Shown here: one piece after another, positions 1 through 5,595 of the stretch | Layout of the letters: the number at the start of each line of letters is the position of its first letter | Numbering within the stretch: the stretch's first letter is position 1 | Source: an uncultured Collinsella sp. | GTDB taxonomy: Bacteria; Actinomycetota; Coriobacteriia; Coriobacteriales; Coriobacteriaceae | NCBI GenBank assembly: GCA_900541025.1 | Contig: UQIL01000016.1 | Location: 1 to 55,420, forward strand | Direction of reading: 5' to 3' | Length of the DNA: 55,420 nt | Position numbers and translations under genes: made by a program | The notes under the pieces: model-generated | Databases searched by the model: none | What the model was told of the DNA's origin: nothing | What the model saw: only the letters and a program-made list of their open reading frames with translations

Positions 1-684
1 GGCCTTGGCGACCTCCTCGCGGTGCGCGGCGACAGCCGCCGCAACCTCGCCCGAGTCCGCCGGCAGTCGTCGCGCCCACCACGCCACGGCCCACGCCTTC
101 TCGTCCTCGTCCGCGTAGTCGAGCCCGTTGACGAACTTGAACTGGTGCAGCAGCTCGCCCACGCGACGCTCGATGATGTTCTTGGCCTTGACCTCGCCGA
201 AGCTCGCGTTGAGCCACTTGTCGTCGGCGATGCGCTCGTAGGGCACCAGCGGCCCCATCTCGCCCGCGAGGTCGTAGTAGTGGCCCTTGAGTGCGGCGAG
301 GCGGCGGGCCCTGCACTCGCCGTCGTAGCGGTCGATCTCGGCCTTGTACTCATCGGATAGCTTGTCGATGGGCGCCGTGATCTCGCCGATGGTCTTGTCG
401 AACGTCTTGAGCAGGTCGCTGTACTTCTTCTTCGCGGCCCTTCGCTGCGCCTCGATGGGCTTCTTCACGTCGTTGACCGCCGTGCGGTACTTCTTCGCCG
501 CCTTGAAGTCCTCGTCCTTCTCGATGTGCTTGACGTCCATGTAGTCCGCCAGCTTCTCATCCACGTTCTTCTTGAGCTTCGCCAGCTTGTCCTCGAGTGT
601 GTCGTCGATGGCGAGCGACGCCACCAGCGTGTCGAAGTCCTCCTCGAGCGGCACGGCCTCGACCGCCAAAACCTCGTCTGCCAT
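1..684 (-). CDS. DUF1351-type phage protein (3' end cut by window edge)
   Basis: An open frame of 228 codons runs from an ATG at 684 to the left edge without a stop. The protein starts MADEVLAVEAV and has a long Lys/Glu-rich helical middle with the pattern VKKPIEAQRRAAKKKYSDL around residues 75-95. That pattern is typical of DUF1351, a family of unknown function found in phage recombination operons. Its start overlaps the stop of the Bet gene (TAATG arrangement), so the two are probably translationally coupled. The neighbourhood suggests a role with the single-strand annealing protein, but no catalytic motif is visible. The C-terminus lies outside the window. Family assignment is from sequence pattern only. 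Confidence 0.75.
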   Translation of the reverse strand, partial: MADEVLAVEAVPLEEDFDTLVASLAIDDTLEDKLAKLKKNVDEKLADYMDVKHIEKDEDFKAAKKYRTAVNDVKKPIEAQRRAAKKKYSDLLKTFDKTIGEITAPIDKLSDEYKAEIDRYDGECRARRLAALKGHYYDLAGEMGPLVPYERIADDKWLNASFGEVKAKNIIERRVGELLHQFKFVNGLDYADEDEKAWAVAWWARRLPADSGEVAAAVAAHREEVAKA

Positions 685-1586
685 TAGAAGCCTCCCAACA
701 GGTCGTCGTCGGTCGCATACTCGGCGGGCGCGGGCTCATAGATGGGCGCGGGCTCCGGCTCGGGGGCGGCGGGCTCGGGTTGCGCCTTGCGGGCCGCGAT
801 CTCCTCCTCCATCCACGAGGCCGCGCGGCGCGCCTGCATGAGCGTCATGTCGTGCATGGAACCCGACGTGCAGCCCACGGCGGCGCAGATGGCCGCCATG
901 GCCCCGGCGCTGTCGAGCCCAGTCGCCGCCATGAACGGCTTGAACAGGTCGCGCACGGGCTGCAGCGGGTCGACCACGGGCTCGACGCTCTCGGCCTGGA
1001 CGGTCTGAGAGCCGGTGCCCATGTCGCGCTCGACCTTCTGGTCCATCTCCTCGCCCGTGTACATCCCGCCGAACTCGTCGGGGTAGGCAAGGCGCCACGC
1101 GCCGGCCTTGGCGCACTTCTCGATCATGACGCCCGGCATCTTCGCCCAGTTGCTCTTGCCGGTGCTGTAGTCGGTGAGCGCCAGCTCGACGTATGCGGGC
1201 TTCTTGCCGTCGGTGAAAGCGACCTCTGCCCAGCCGCCGATGAGCTGCTCCCCGATCACCTTGTAGACGGCGGAGCCCTTCTTCTTGACGACCTCGCCGT
1301 CGCGGAGCACCACGACGCCGCTCTCGATGCCGCCGTAGTTTGGCTGCCTGTTCGCGCGGCGGTTGAACACATGGTAGGAAGTGATGATGCTCGCCGGGGC
1401 GTCCCTGTACTTCACCAGGTAGACCTCCTTGGTGAAGGGGTTCAGGTGCTGGCGGTTGCACAGCTCGATGCACAGCGCCAGCTCACTTTCGGTCGCGTTG
1501 GGACACAGGCGCTCGCGGATGTCCTGCGAGGTGAACTTGACGGGCATGCCCGCATCGTCCTTGAACTCGATGACCTCGTTACTCAT
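684..1586 (-). CDS. bet: Phage recombination protein Bet (RecT-superfamily single-strand annealing protein)
   Basis: The protein has 300 residues. Residues about 15-190 match the Bet family of annealing proteins, which bind single-stranded DNA at resected ends and pair it with complementary strands. Visible family features are the CIELCNRQHLNPFTKEVYLV segment near residue 38 and MPGVMIEKCAKAGAWRLAYP near residues 140-160. The last 110 residues are a Pro/Ala/Glu-rich linker ending in TDDDLLGGF, an acidic-hydrophobic tip resembling that of SSB proteins. The gene overlaps the upstream 98-residue gene by 8 bp and the downstream DUF1351 gene by 1 bp. No exonuclease partner is visible here; it may lie to the left. 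The family call is confident. Confidence 0.93.
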   Translation of the reverse strand: MSNEVIEFKDDAGMPVKFTSQDIRERLCPNATESELALCIELCNRQHLNPFTKEVYLVKYRDAPASIITSYHVFNRRANRQPNYGGIESGVVVLRDGEVVKKKGSAVYKVIGEQLIGGWAEVAFTDGKKPAYVELALTDYSTGKSNWAKMPGVMIEKCAKAGAWRLAYPDEFGGMYTGEEMDQKVERDMGTGSQTVQAESVEPVVDPLQPVRDLFKPFMAATGLDSAGAMAAICAAVGCTSGSMHDMTLMQARRAASWMEEEIAARKAQPEPAAPEPEPAPIYEPAPAEYATDDDLLGGF

Positions 1587-1875
1587 CGACGCTCACCTCG
1601 CATCCGTAGATCTTGGAGATAGTGGCGACGGCGCCGTTCTCGGCGTAGGTGTCCTCGCACTTCTTGCCGTACGCGATGATGACCGCCAGGAAGTCGCGGT
1701 CGAACTCGATGGGCTCCTCGTCCATCAGCGCGGGCGCGACCGCCATGCCGTAGGCGATGCCGCGCAGCACCGCGGGGTCGACGTCCTTCTCGAGCGCCTT
1801 GGCATTGAGCTCCGTATTGATGAGGACGTTGCCGACGGCCTGCCTCATGAGTTCCTTTAATGCCTTTCGCTTCAT
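1579..1875 (-). CDS. Hypothetical phage early protein, 98 aa
   Basis: A small mixed alpha/beta-looking protein (MKRKALKELMRQAVGNV at the start) with no domain I recognise. It starts directly after the RusA stop (TAA followed at once by ATG), and its 3' end overlaps bet by 8 bp. It is therefore cotranslated with the recombination genes. The composition is acidic after the basic first dozen residues, and there are no membrane segments or cysteine motifs beyond isolated Cys residues. The tight packing between two DNA-processing genes suggests an early-operon accessory role. No specific function can be inferred. Codon usage is GC-rich and like its neighbours, which supports a real gene. Confidence 0.7.
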   Translation of the reverse strand: MKRKALKELMRQAVGNVLINTELNAKALEKDVDPAVLRGIAYGMAVAPALMDEEPIEFDRDFLAVIIAYGKKCEDTYAENGAVATISKIYGCEVSVDE

Positions 1876-2331
1876 TTACATTTCATCCGTTTCGTCCCTG
1901 CGCCCGGACCACCCGGGCGCGATCGATATGTCCATGCGCTCAGCCTGCCCGCGCACCCTGGGGTGCTTTACCACGTGCAGGTCGACCACCTGTGCGTCGT
2001 CGGCCCAGACGAGCCCGTTGAGCGCGTCCATGACCAGCTTGCCCTCGTTGTCCCCGTCCGGCTTGTAGGTGTCCGGTTCCGAGCGCACGCGCTTGGGCCG
2101 GCTCTCCGGCAGCGGACGGTAGGCGTCGACGTTGAGAATCACCGGCTCGTGCGGGCCAAAGGGCATGAGCTGGATGCCAGCCTCGGCCATCGCCTCCCGG
2201 CACGCCGCCGCGATGGCCCGCTCGGCCCTCAGCGTCTCAGTCGGCGTGTACATCCGGGCGTGGCGCCGGTCGAGCCTGTGGCGCTGCTTGCCCGCCGCGA
2301 AGCAGACCGAGAACTCGATGCGGGCCGTCAT
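1876..2331 (-). CDS. rusA: RusA-family Holliday junction resolvase
   Basis: A 151-residue protein starting at the ATG at 2331 (MTARIEFSV). The RusA signature is clear: KPDGDNEGKLVMDALNGLVW followed by ADDAQV, carrying the acidic residues that bind metal at the active site. RusA proteins are dimeric endonucleases that cut four-way junctions during phage recombination and replication. The start codon overlaps the stop of the upstream 39-residue membrane peptide (ATGA), which fixes this start. A longer open frame reaches 2427, but its extra N-terminus is Arg/Gly-rich, overlaps the small peptide and looks noncoding. The stop is immediately followed by the next gene's ATG. The call is confident. 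Confidence 0.93.
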   Translation of the reverse strand: MTARIEFSVCFAAGKQRHRLDRRHARMYTPTETLRAERAIAAACREAMAEAGIQLMPFGPHEPVILNVDAYRPLPESRPKRVRSEPDTYKPDGDNEGKLVMDALNGLVWADDAQVVDLHVVKHPRVRGQAERMDISIAPGWSGRRDETDEM

Positions 2332-2447
2332 GCCGGCACCGCCCCGAACAGGGCGAGCACCGTCCACAGCACCGCCGGCATCACCACGTAGTCGACGAGC
2401 CAGCAGAGCACGACGAACCCCGCGCACCTAAGCAGCCTCGATGCCAT
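2328..2447 (-). CDS. Small membrane peptide, 39 aa
   Basis: A very short gene not usually called automatically. It reads MASRLLRCAGFVVLCW and continues with a strongly hydrophobic stretch to a terminal FGAVPA, so nearly the whole peptide is one or two membrane helices after an Arg-containing N-terminus. It starts inside the end of the HTH gene (20-bp overlap), and its TGA overlaps the RusA ATG in an ATGA arrangement. It thus fills an otherwise odd gap in a tightly packed operon. That coupling is the main support for its being real. Role unknown. Small phage membrane peptides can be holin-like or exclusion factors, but nothing here decides between them. Confidence 0.5.
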   Translation of the reverse strand: MASRLLRCAGFVVLCWLVDYVVMPAVLWTVLALFGAVPA

Positions 2448-2676
2448 GCGTTCCCTCCTCGATCCACTGCTCCACCCATTCCGGGCGCACCATGCGCCCC
2501 ACCTTGCGCCCCTCGGGCAGCTGCGAGCGCAGGCGGCCCGCCTTGCACTCGATGCGCAGCGTGTCGTAGGGCACCCCCGTCACCCTCGACGCCTCGCGCA
2601 ACGTGTACATCAGCTTGTGGCGGATGCCTAGCTCGTCGGCCATCTGCTGGAACGTTTTGGCTCTGCTAGAATCCAT
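2428..2676 (-). CDS. Excisionase-like helix-turn-helix DNA-binding protein
   Basis: An 82-residue protein starting at 2676, chosen because a strong Shine-Dalgarno (AAAGGAGGT) sits 7 bp upstream. A longer frame to 2820 runs through a hairpin-rich leader and is rejected. The middle shows a winged HTH of the MerR/excisionase type: LREASRVTGVPYDTLR followed by a basic stretch and a wing with RPEWVEQWIEEG. Such proteins bind DNA to assist excision or to regulate early genes. It lies far from the integrase, at the head of the recombination gene set, so it could be an early transcription regulator rather than Xis. The DNA-binding fold is likely; the exact role is inferred. Confidence 0.75.
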   Translation of the reverse strand: MDSSRAKTFQQMADELGIRHKLMYTLREASRVTGVPYDTLRIECKAGRLRSQLPEGRKVGRMVRPEWVEQWIEEGTHGIEAA

Positions 2677-2962
2677 GAGTGACCTCCTTTCAGGTCTGGA
2701 GCCGTCCCCGCTTTCCACACCGGGCGGCTCTTTTTTGTTGCTTGCTTTCGGGGCCTCGCCCCCGGCACGGCACCGGTAGGGAACGTCCCCGCGGATGGTT
2801 GTTGGAGAGCCGCGAGGCAACGGTGCCGCCCCGGGGATGGGGCCCGCGGGTATTGCCTGAGCGGCAATACCCGTGTTGACGCGTTACACACGCGTTAGGC
2901 TTCGGGCCATGATTCGTAGACAGCAGACATATCGCCCGAAGCACGTCCGACCAGCGGGCCCC
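2677..2962. promoter_or_regulatory. Structured leader/intergenic region in the early operon
   Basis: No convincing gene occupies this 286-bp stretch, but it is dense in dyad symmetry. There is an 11-bp perfect inverted repeat with a 5-nt loop (2847-2857 and 2863-2873, arm CGGGTATTGCC), 8-bp arms CGGCACCG/CGGTGCCG (2768-2775, 2821-2828) enclosing a CGCGG/CCGCG stem, and a GC-rich hairpin followed by six T on the plus strand (2699-2736). There is also an 11-bp-spaced direct repeat ACGCGTTA (2879-2886, 2890-2897). It precedes the HTH/RusA/Bet genes. It could be an antitermination leader, an origin or a binding array; the sequence alone does not decide. Confidence 0.5.
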
Positions 2963-3175
2963 CTACTCGTGCGGCTCGTCGACTGGGTCGAGCGGCACCC
3001 TCGCATCAGCGCCGCGATCGTCCTCGCCGGGTTCATCGACGACGCCTGCGACCTGCTTGGGCGCGTCGTTGATCTCGCGATGTTTCTCATGAAGCTCGCG
3101 GGTGTGCTCTAGCACGAACGCGACCGCGAGAACGTCGAGGAAGACCCGGACGGCCGCATGGATAAGGTTCAACAT
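2963..3175 (-). CDS. Hypothetical 70-aa phage protein with one membrane segment
   Basis: Starts at ATG 3175 (MLNLIHAAVRVFLDVL), 11 bp after the SPFH gene stop, with a GGTGGAG ribosome site close upstream. Residues 5-22 form a hydrophobic helix. The rest is strongly charged and ends in acidic and Pro-rich residues. Same strand, spacing and GC-rich third positions support it as the next gene of the early operon, possibly working with the SPFH protein. An opposite-strand frame (2910-3112, starting MIRRQQTYRP) overlaps it almost completely and also has good codon bias but no ribosome site. Only one is likely real; the minus-strand version is preferred for context. Confidence 0.5.
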   Translation of the reverse strand: MLNLIHAAVRVFLDVLAVAFVLEHTRELHEKHREINDAPKQVAGVVDEPGEDDRGADARVPLDPVDEPHE

Positions 3176-3186
3176 CTCCACCGCCC

Positions 3187-4158
3187 CTACTTCGTGCCCA
3201 CGATCGGCTGGGAGCCCTCGGGCACGACGACGAGGTTGCCGTCCTTTCCGATGCTCTTGAGCGCGTCGATGTAGTGCTGCTGGAGGACCTGGTCGTTGAG
3301 CGAGTTCGCGAGGACCGCGTTCGCGTCCGCCTCGCCCTGCGCCTCGATCTTCTTTGTTTCGGCCTCGACCTTGGCCGTCTCCTGCTCGTTCTGGGCCTTC
3401 TGCTTCGCGACCTCGGCGGCCTGAGCCTCGCTGTAGCTCTTGGTGATGTTCTTCGGGTAGCGGACGTCCTGCACGCTCACCTGCTCGACCGTGAGGCCTA
3501 TGCCCTTCCACTTCTCGGTGAGGGCCTTCTGGACGGCCTTGGTGAACTGGGAGCGGTCGGTGAGCATCGTCACCGTGTCGAAGCCGCCCGAGACCTCGCG
3601 GGTGACGGCGCGGACGTCGTTGGAGATGTACTTCTCCACGAAGCTCTCCTGCGTGCCGTACTCGCTGTAGAGGCTGAGCGCGGCGTCGGGGTTCAGGGAG
3701 TAGTTGACCTGGATGTCGATGTTGGCGCTGGCGCCCGACTTGTCGTTGATGGAGACCTGCTTGCCCTCGTAGGAGCCGCCGTCCACCTCGTAGTCGGTGT
3801 CCCCGTAGAAGTTGATGAGGTTGTTGCGGGTGTCGTAGGTCACGACGTCCTGCCAGGGGGCCTTGGCGTGGAAACCGGCCTCGGAGGTCGAGCCGGCGAG
3901 CGAGCCGCCGAGGTTGCGGATGACGCAGACCTCGCCGGTGTCCTGCGTGTAGAAGCAGGCGGTGGCGGCGATGACGGCACCCGCCAGGACGAGGGGCAGG
4001 GCGCACGCGGGCGAGACGATGCGGGCCTCGTACTTGTTGCCACAATGGTCCGCGTGCCCGGCGGCCCTCTCGCGCTCGGCCTCGTTATACCGCTTGATGG
4101 CGACGGCGGCGGCCACGCCGCCGAGTCCCAGACCCGCTCCGATAATCAGTTGAATCAT
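3187..4158 (-). CDS. Phage-encoded SPFH/Band 7 (prohibitin-like) membrane protein
   Basis: A 323-residue protein with ribosome site GGGAGGAAG before ATG 4158. A short hydrophobic N-terminus (residues 3-20) and a membrane helix (about 49-70) are followed by an SPFH domain from about 73: TGEVCVIRNLGGSLAGSTSE, then a GFHAKAPWQDV segment, both typical of prohibitin/HflC-like proteins. Residues about 235-290 are an Ala/Glu/Lys/Gln coiled coil (AEVAKQKAQNEQETAKVEAE), as in SPFH oligomers. Known SPFH proteins form ring cages in membranes, and HflKC modulates the FtsH protease and lambda lysogeny. It sits in the early operon between small genes, so a role in lysogeny control, superinfection exclusion or membrane remodelling is possible. 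Those roles are inference; the domain call is firm. Confidence 0.9.
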   Translation of the reverse strand: MIQLIIGAGLGLGGVAAAVAIKRYNEAERERAAGHADHCGNKYEARIVSPACALPLVLAGAVIAATACFYTQDTGEVCVIRNLGGSLAGSTSEAGFHAKAPWQDVVTYDTRNNLINFYGDTDYEVDGGSYEGKQVSINDKSGASANIDIQVNYSLNPDAALSLYSEYGTQESFVEKYISNDVRAVTREVSGGFDTVTMLTDRSQFTKAVQKALTEKWKGIGLTVEQVSVQDVRYPKNITKSYSEAQAAEVAKQKAQNEQETAKVEAETKKIEAQGEADANAVLANSLNDQVLQQHYIDALKSIGKDGNLVVVPEGSQPIVGTK

Positions 4159-4168
4159 GTCTTCCTCC

Positions 4169-4438
4169 CTAGTGCTCGTCGAGAACCGGTTCGCGGACCA
4201 GGTTCTCGAAGTCCGTCGACCAGCCGATGCCGTTGGCGGTGAAGCGCACGGAGGTGTACGCGTAGTAGCGCGTGCCGGCGATCTCGGCGCTTTTCAGGTC
4301 GCCATCCTGCATGCTCAAGCTCCGGCTCTCGAAGCCGAACAGGCGGCAGATGCGGCCCTTCATCGACTCCTCCGTCTCGCACATGGCACCGTCGAGGTCC
4401 TCGCTCGGCTTGAAGGTGACGCTGTAGTCCTTGTTCAT
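4169..4438 (-). CDS. Hypothetical phage early protein, 89 aa
   Basis: Starts at ATG 4438 with ribosome site GGGGAGGGCG. The sequence (MNKDYSVTFKPSEDLDGAMC at the N-terminus) is acidic with several aromatic residues and reads as a small alpha/beta domain. No known motif is recognised and there is no signal or membrane segment. It ends 10 bp before the SPFH gene start, so the two are cotranscribed and may cooperate. GC-rich codon use matches the surrounding early genes. Function unknown. An SPFH partner, a nuclease inhibitor or an anti-defence protein would all be compatible with position, but none is supported by sequence. Confidence 0.7.
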   Translation of the reverse strand: MNKDYSVTFKPSEDLDGAMCETEESMKGRICRLFGFESRSLSMQDGDLKSAEIAGTRYYAYTSVRFTANGIGWSTDFENLVREPVLDEH

Positions 4439-4449
4439 GACGCCCTCCC

Positions 4450-4560
4450 CTACAGCTCGAAGTCGGAAAAGTCGCGGGCCTCGACGGGCTCGGCCTCGAC
4501 CGTGATGGCCTCGGGGATGTTCCAGCCGCCCAGCTCGATGTCGATGTAGTTCTCGTTCAT
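4450..4560 (-). CDS. Small acidic phage protein, 36 aa
   Basis: A very short gene reading MNENYIDIELGGWNIPEAIT and ending DFSDFEL. It has a ribosome site (GGAGAG, 6 bp from ATG 4560) and lies 11 bp upstream of the 89-residue gene on the same strand. The peptide is strongly acidic (many Glu/Asp, no Lys, one Arg) with scattered aromatics, the profile often seen in small phage inhibitors that mimic DNA or bind host proteins. This functional reading is speculation. The ribosome site and operon spacing are the evidence for a gene. Nothing else is recognisable. Confidence 0.5.
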   Translation of the reverse strand: MNENYIDIELGGWNIPEAITVEAEPVEARDFSDFEL

Positions 4561-4589
4561 GGTTCTCTCCGTTTCGTTAGATGCAAACT

Positions 4590-4787
4590 TTAACTTTCCT
4601 CTGTTGCCAAAAAAATATCGTCGCGAGTGATGCCGAGGAACGTCAGGACCCTTTCGAGGTCCTTGGCTCGCATCTCTCCGGGATAAAGCTCGTAACGGTC
4701 ATAGGTCGGTTGGCTAACTCCCAACATCCGCTGAACTGCGACTTTCTTAACCCCTTTGCTCTCGCGAACATCTCGCAGGGTGTTCAA
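4590..4787 (-). CDS. Cro-like XRE-family regulator with a TTG start
   Basis: A 65-residue helix-turn-helix protein (NTLRDVRESKGVKKVAVQRM, then LGVSQPTYDRYE as the recognition region). It starts at a TTG codon (4787) preceded by an excellent ribosome site AGAGGAGG; no in-frame ATG exists near it. It is transcribed divergently from the CI-like repressor and heads the leftward early operon, the classic position of Cro. A promoter with -35 TTTACA and -10 TACTAT (17-bp spacer) lies just upstream, next to the shared operators. It probably represses the repressor gene during lytic growth; that is inferred from position and size. Confidence 0.82.
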   Translation of the reverse strand: MNTLRDVRESKGVKKVAVQRMLGVSQPTYDRYELYPGEMRAKDLERVLTFLGITRDDIFLATEES

Positions 4788-4813
4788 GTGGCCTCCTCTC
4801 TCTTGCTGAACTA

Positions 4814-4842
4814 ATAGTAAATCTTTCTTTGCATCGTGTAAA
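4814..4842 (-). promoter_or_regulatory. Leftward early promoter
   Basis: On the minus strand a -35 box TTTACA (4842-4837) and a -10 box TACTAT (4819-4814) are separated by exactly 17 bp. The promoter points into the Cro-like gene, whose TTG start is 27 bp downstream of the -10. The -35 box lies 2 bp from the inverted operator at 4845-4870, so a bound repressor would block it. This is a sequence match only. Confidence 0.7.
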
Positions 4843-4844
4843 CA

Positions 4845-4884
4845 AAAACTTTTCTAGAATGAAAAGTTTTCTTTTCTAAAATGA
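4845..4884. promoter_or_regulatory. Repressor/Cro operators
   Basis: Two near-identical 14-mers, CTTTTCTAGAATGA (4849-4862) and CTTTTCTAAAATGA (4871-4884), are spaced 22 bp apart, two turns of the helix. Over the first lies a perfect inverted repeat with 10-bp arms AAAACTTTTC (4845-4854) and GAAAAGTTTT (4861-4870). They occupy the divergent region between the repressor and the Cro-like gene and overlap or abut both promoters. This is the expected design of a lysogeny switch. Confidence 0.72.
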
Positions 4885-4900
4885 TAAGTAAAGTTATACA
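4872..4900 (+). promoter_or_regulatory. Repressor gene promoter
   Basis: A -35-like TTTTCT (4872-4877) and a good -10 TATACA (4895-4900), spaced 17 bp, point at the repressor gene starting at 4918. The -35 lies inside the second operator repeat (4871-4884), implying autoregulation. The transcript leader would be about 10 nt, just covering the ribosome site AAGGAGAGG. The -35 is weak, so confidence is moderate. Confidence 0.55.
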
Positions 4901-4917
4901 TAGGCAAGGAGAGGCCC

Positions 4918-5538
4918 ATGGAAATCGGTAAAAACCTTCGCCGGCTCAGAAGTAGAGCTGGACTGACCCAGCAGGAAATAGCCGACAAACTCGATGTATC
5001 ACGAGTTGCCATCGGCCAGTGGGAATCCGAGAAGTCGATGCCGAGAAAAGCGAACCTTGAGCAACTCGCCGAGCTTTTCGATACCACGGTAGCCGACCTC
5101 ATGGGAGAGGACGCCGCCGAGGCCGCGATCAGCGGCACCTCGCGCATGGTCCCCCTGCTGGGCTTCGCCCACATGGGCGAGCCGTGCGACGAGGGGAACC
5201 TCGCCGACGAGGTCGAGGTCCCCGCCTCCATCGCCGACGCGCACCCGCGCGGCTTCATGGTCCACGCGCAGGGCGGCTGCATGGACAACCGTTTCCCCCA
5301 CGACGCCCTGCTGCTCGTCGACCCCGACATGGAGCCGGTGAACGGCCAGCCGGTGCTCGCCGAGACGTCCGACTACGGCGCCGTGGTGCGCAACTACACC
5401 CGGGGCCGCTCGACCGTGATGCTCACGGCTGACAGCCACAGCGGCGAGTACGACGACATCCTCGCCGGCCCGGGCGACGAGCCCGTGGTCTGCAAGGGCC
5501 GCGTCGTCTGGTACATGGGCGAGCGGGACGAGAGGTAG
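4918..5538 (+). CDS. CI/LexA-like phage repressor with degenerate S24 protease domain
   Basis: A 206-residue protein with ribosome site AAGGAGAGG. Residues 5-60 are a typical XRE helix-turn-helix (LRSRAGLTQQEIADKLDVSR). Residues about 77-200 match the S24 self-cleaving domain in layout, including VPLLG near 78-82 and a G-x-M turn at 120-122. The key positions are changed: the cleavage site reads Met86-Gly87 instead of Ala-Gly, the nucleophilic Ser is Cys121 (GGCMDN), and the Lys general base is Arg158 (VVRNY). In LexA these are 84-85, 119 and 156, so the spacing is preserved. It should repress the Cro/early promoter through the adjacent operators. Standard RecA-stimulated self-cleavage looks impossible or altered, so induction may work another way. 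Confidence 0.9.
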   Translation: MEIGKNLRRLRSRAGLTQQEIADKLDVSRVAIGQWESEKSMPRKANLEQLAELFDTTVADLMGEDAAEAAISGTSRMVPLLGFAHMGEPCDEGNLADEVEVPASIADAHPRGFMVHAQGGCMDNRFPHDALLLVDPDMEPVNGQPVLAETSDYGAVVRNYTRGRSTVMLTADSHSGEYDDILAGPGDEPVVCKGRVVWYMGERDER

Positions 5539-5595
5539 AGACATTGGGGCCGACCGGGCCCCTGCCAACCAGACTGGAAGAACGGAGGAGCGCGG

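Noticed and set aside
2428..2820. N-terminal extension of the excisionase-like gene to 2820
   Set aside because: The internal start at 2676 has a strong ribosome site, and the extension translates a leader full of hairpins.
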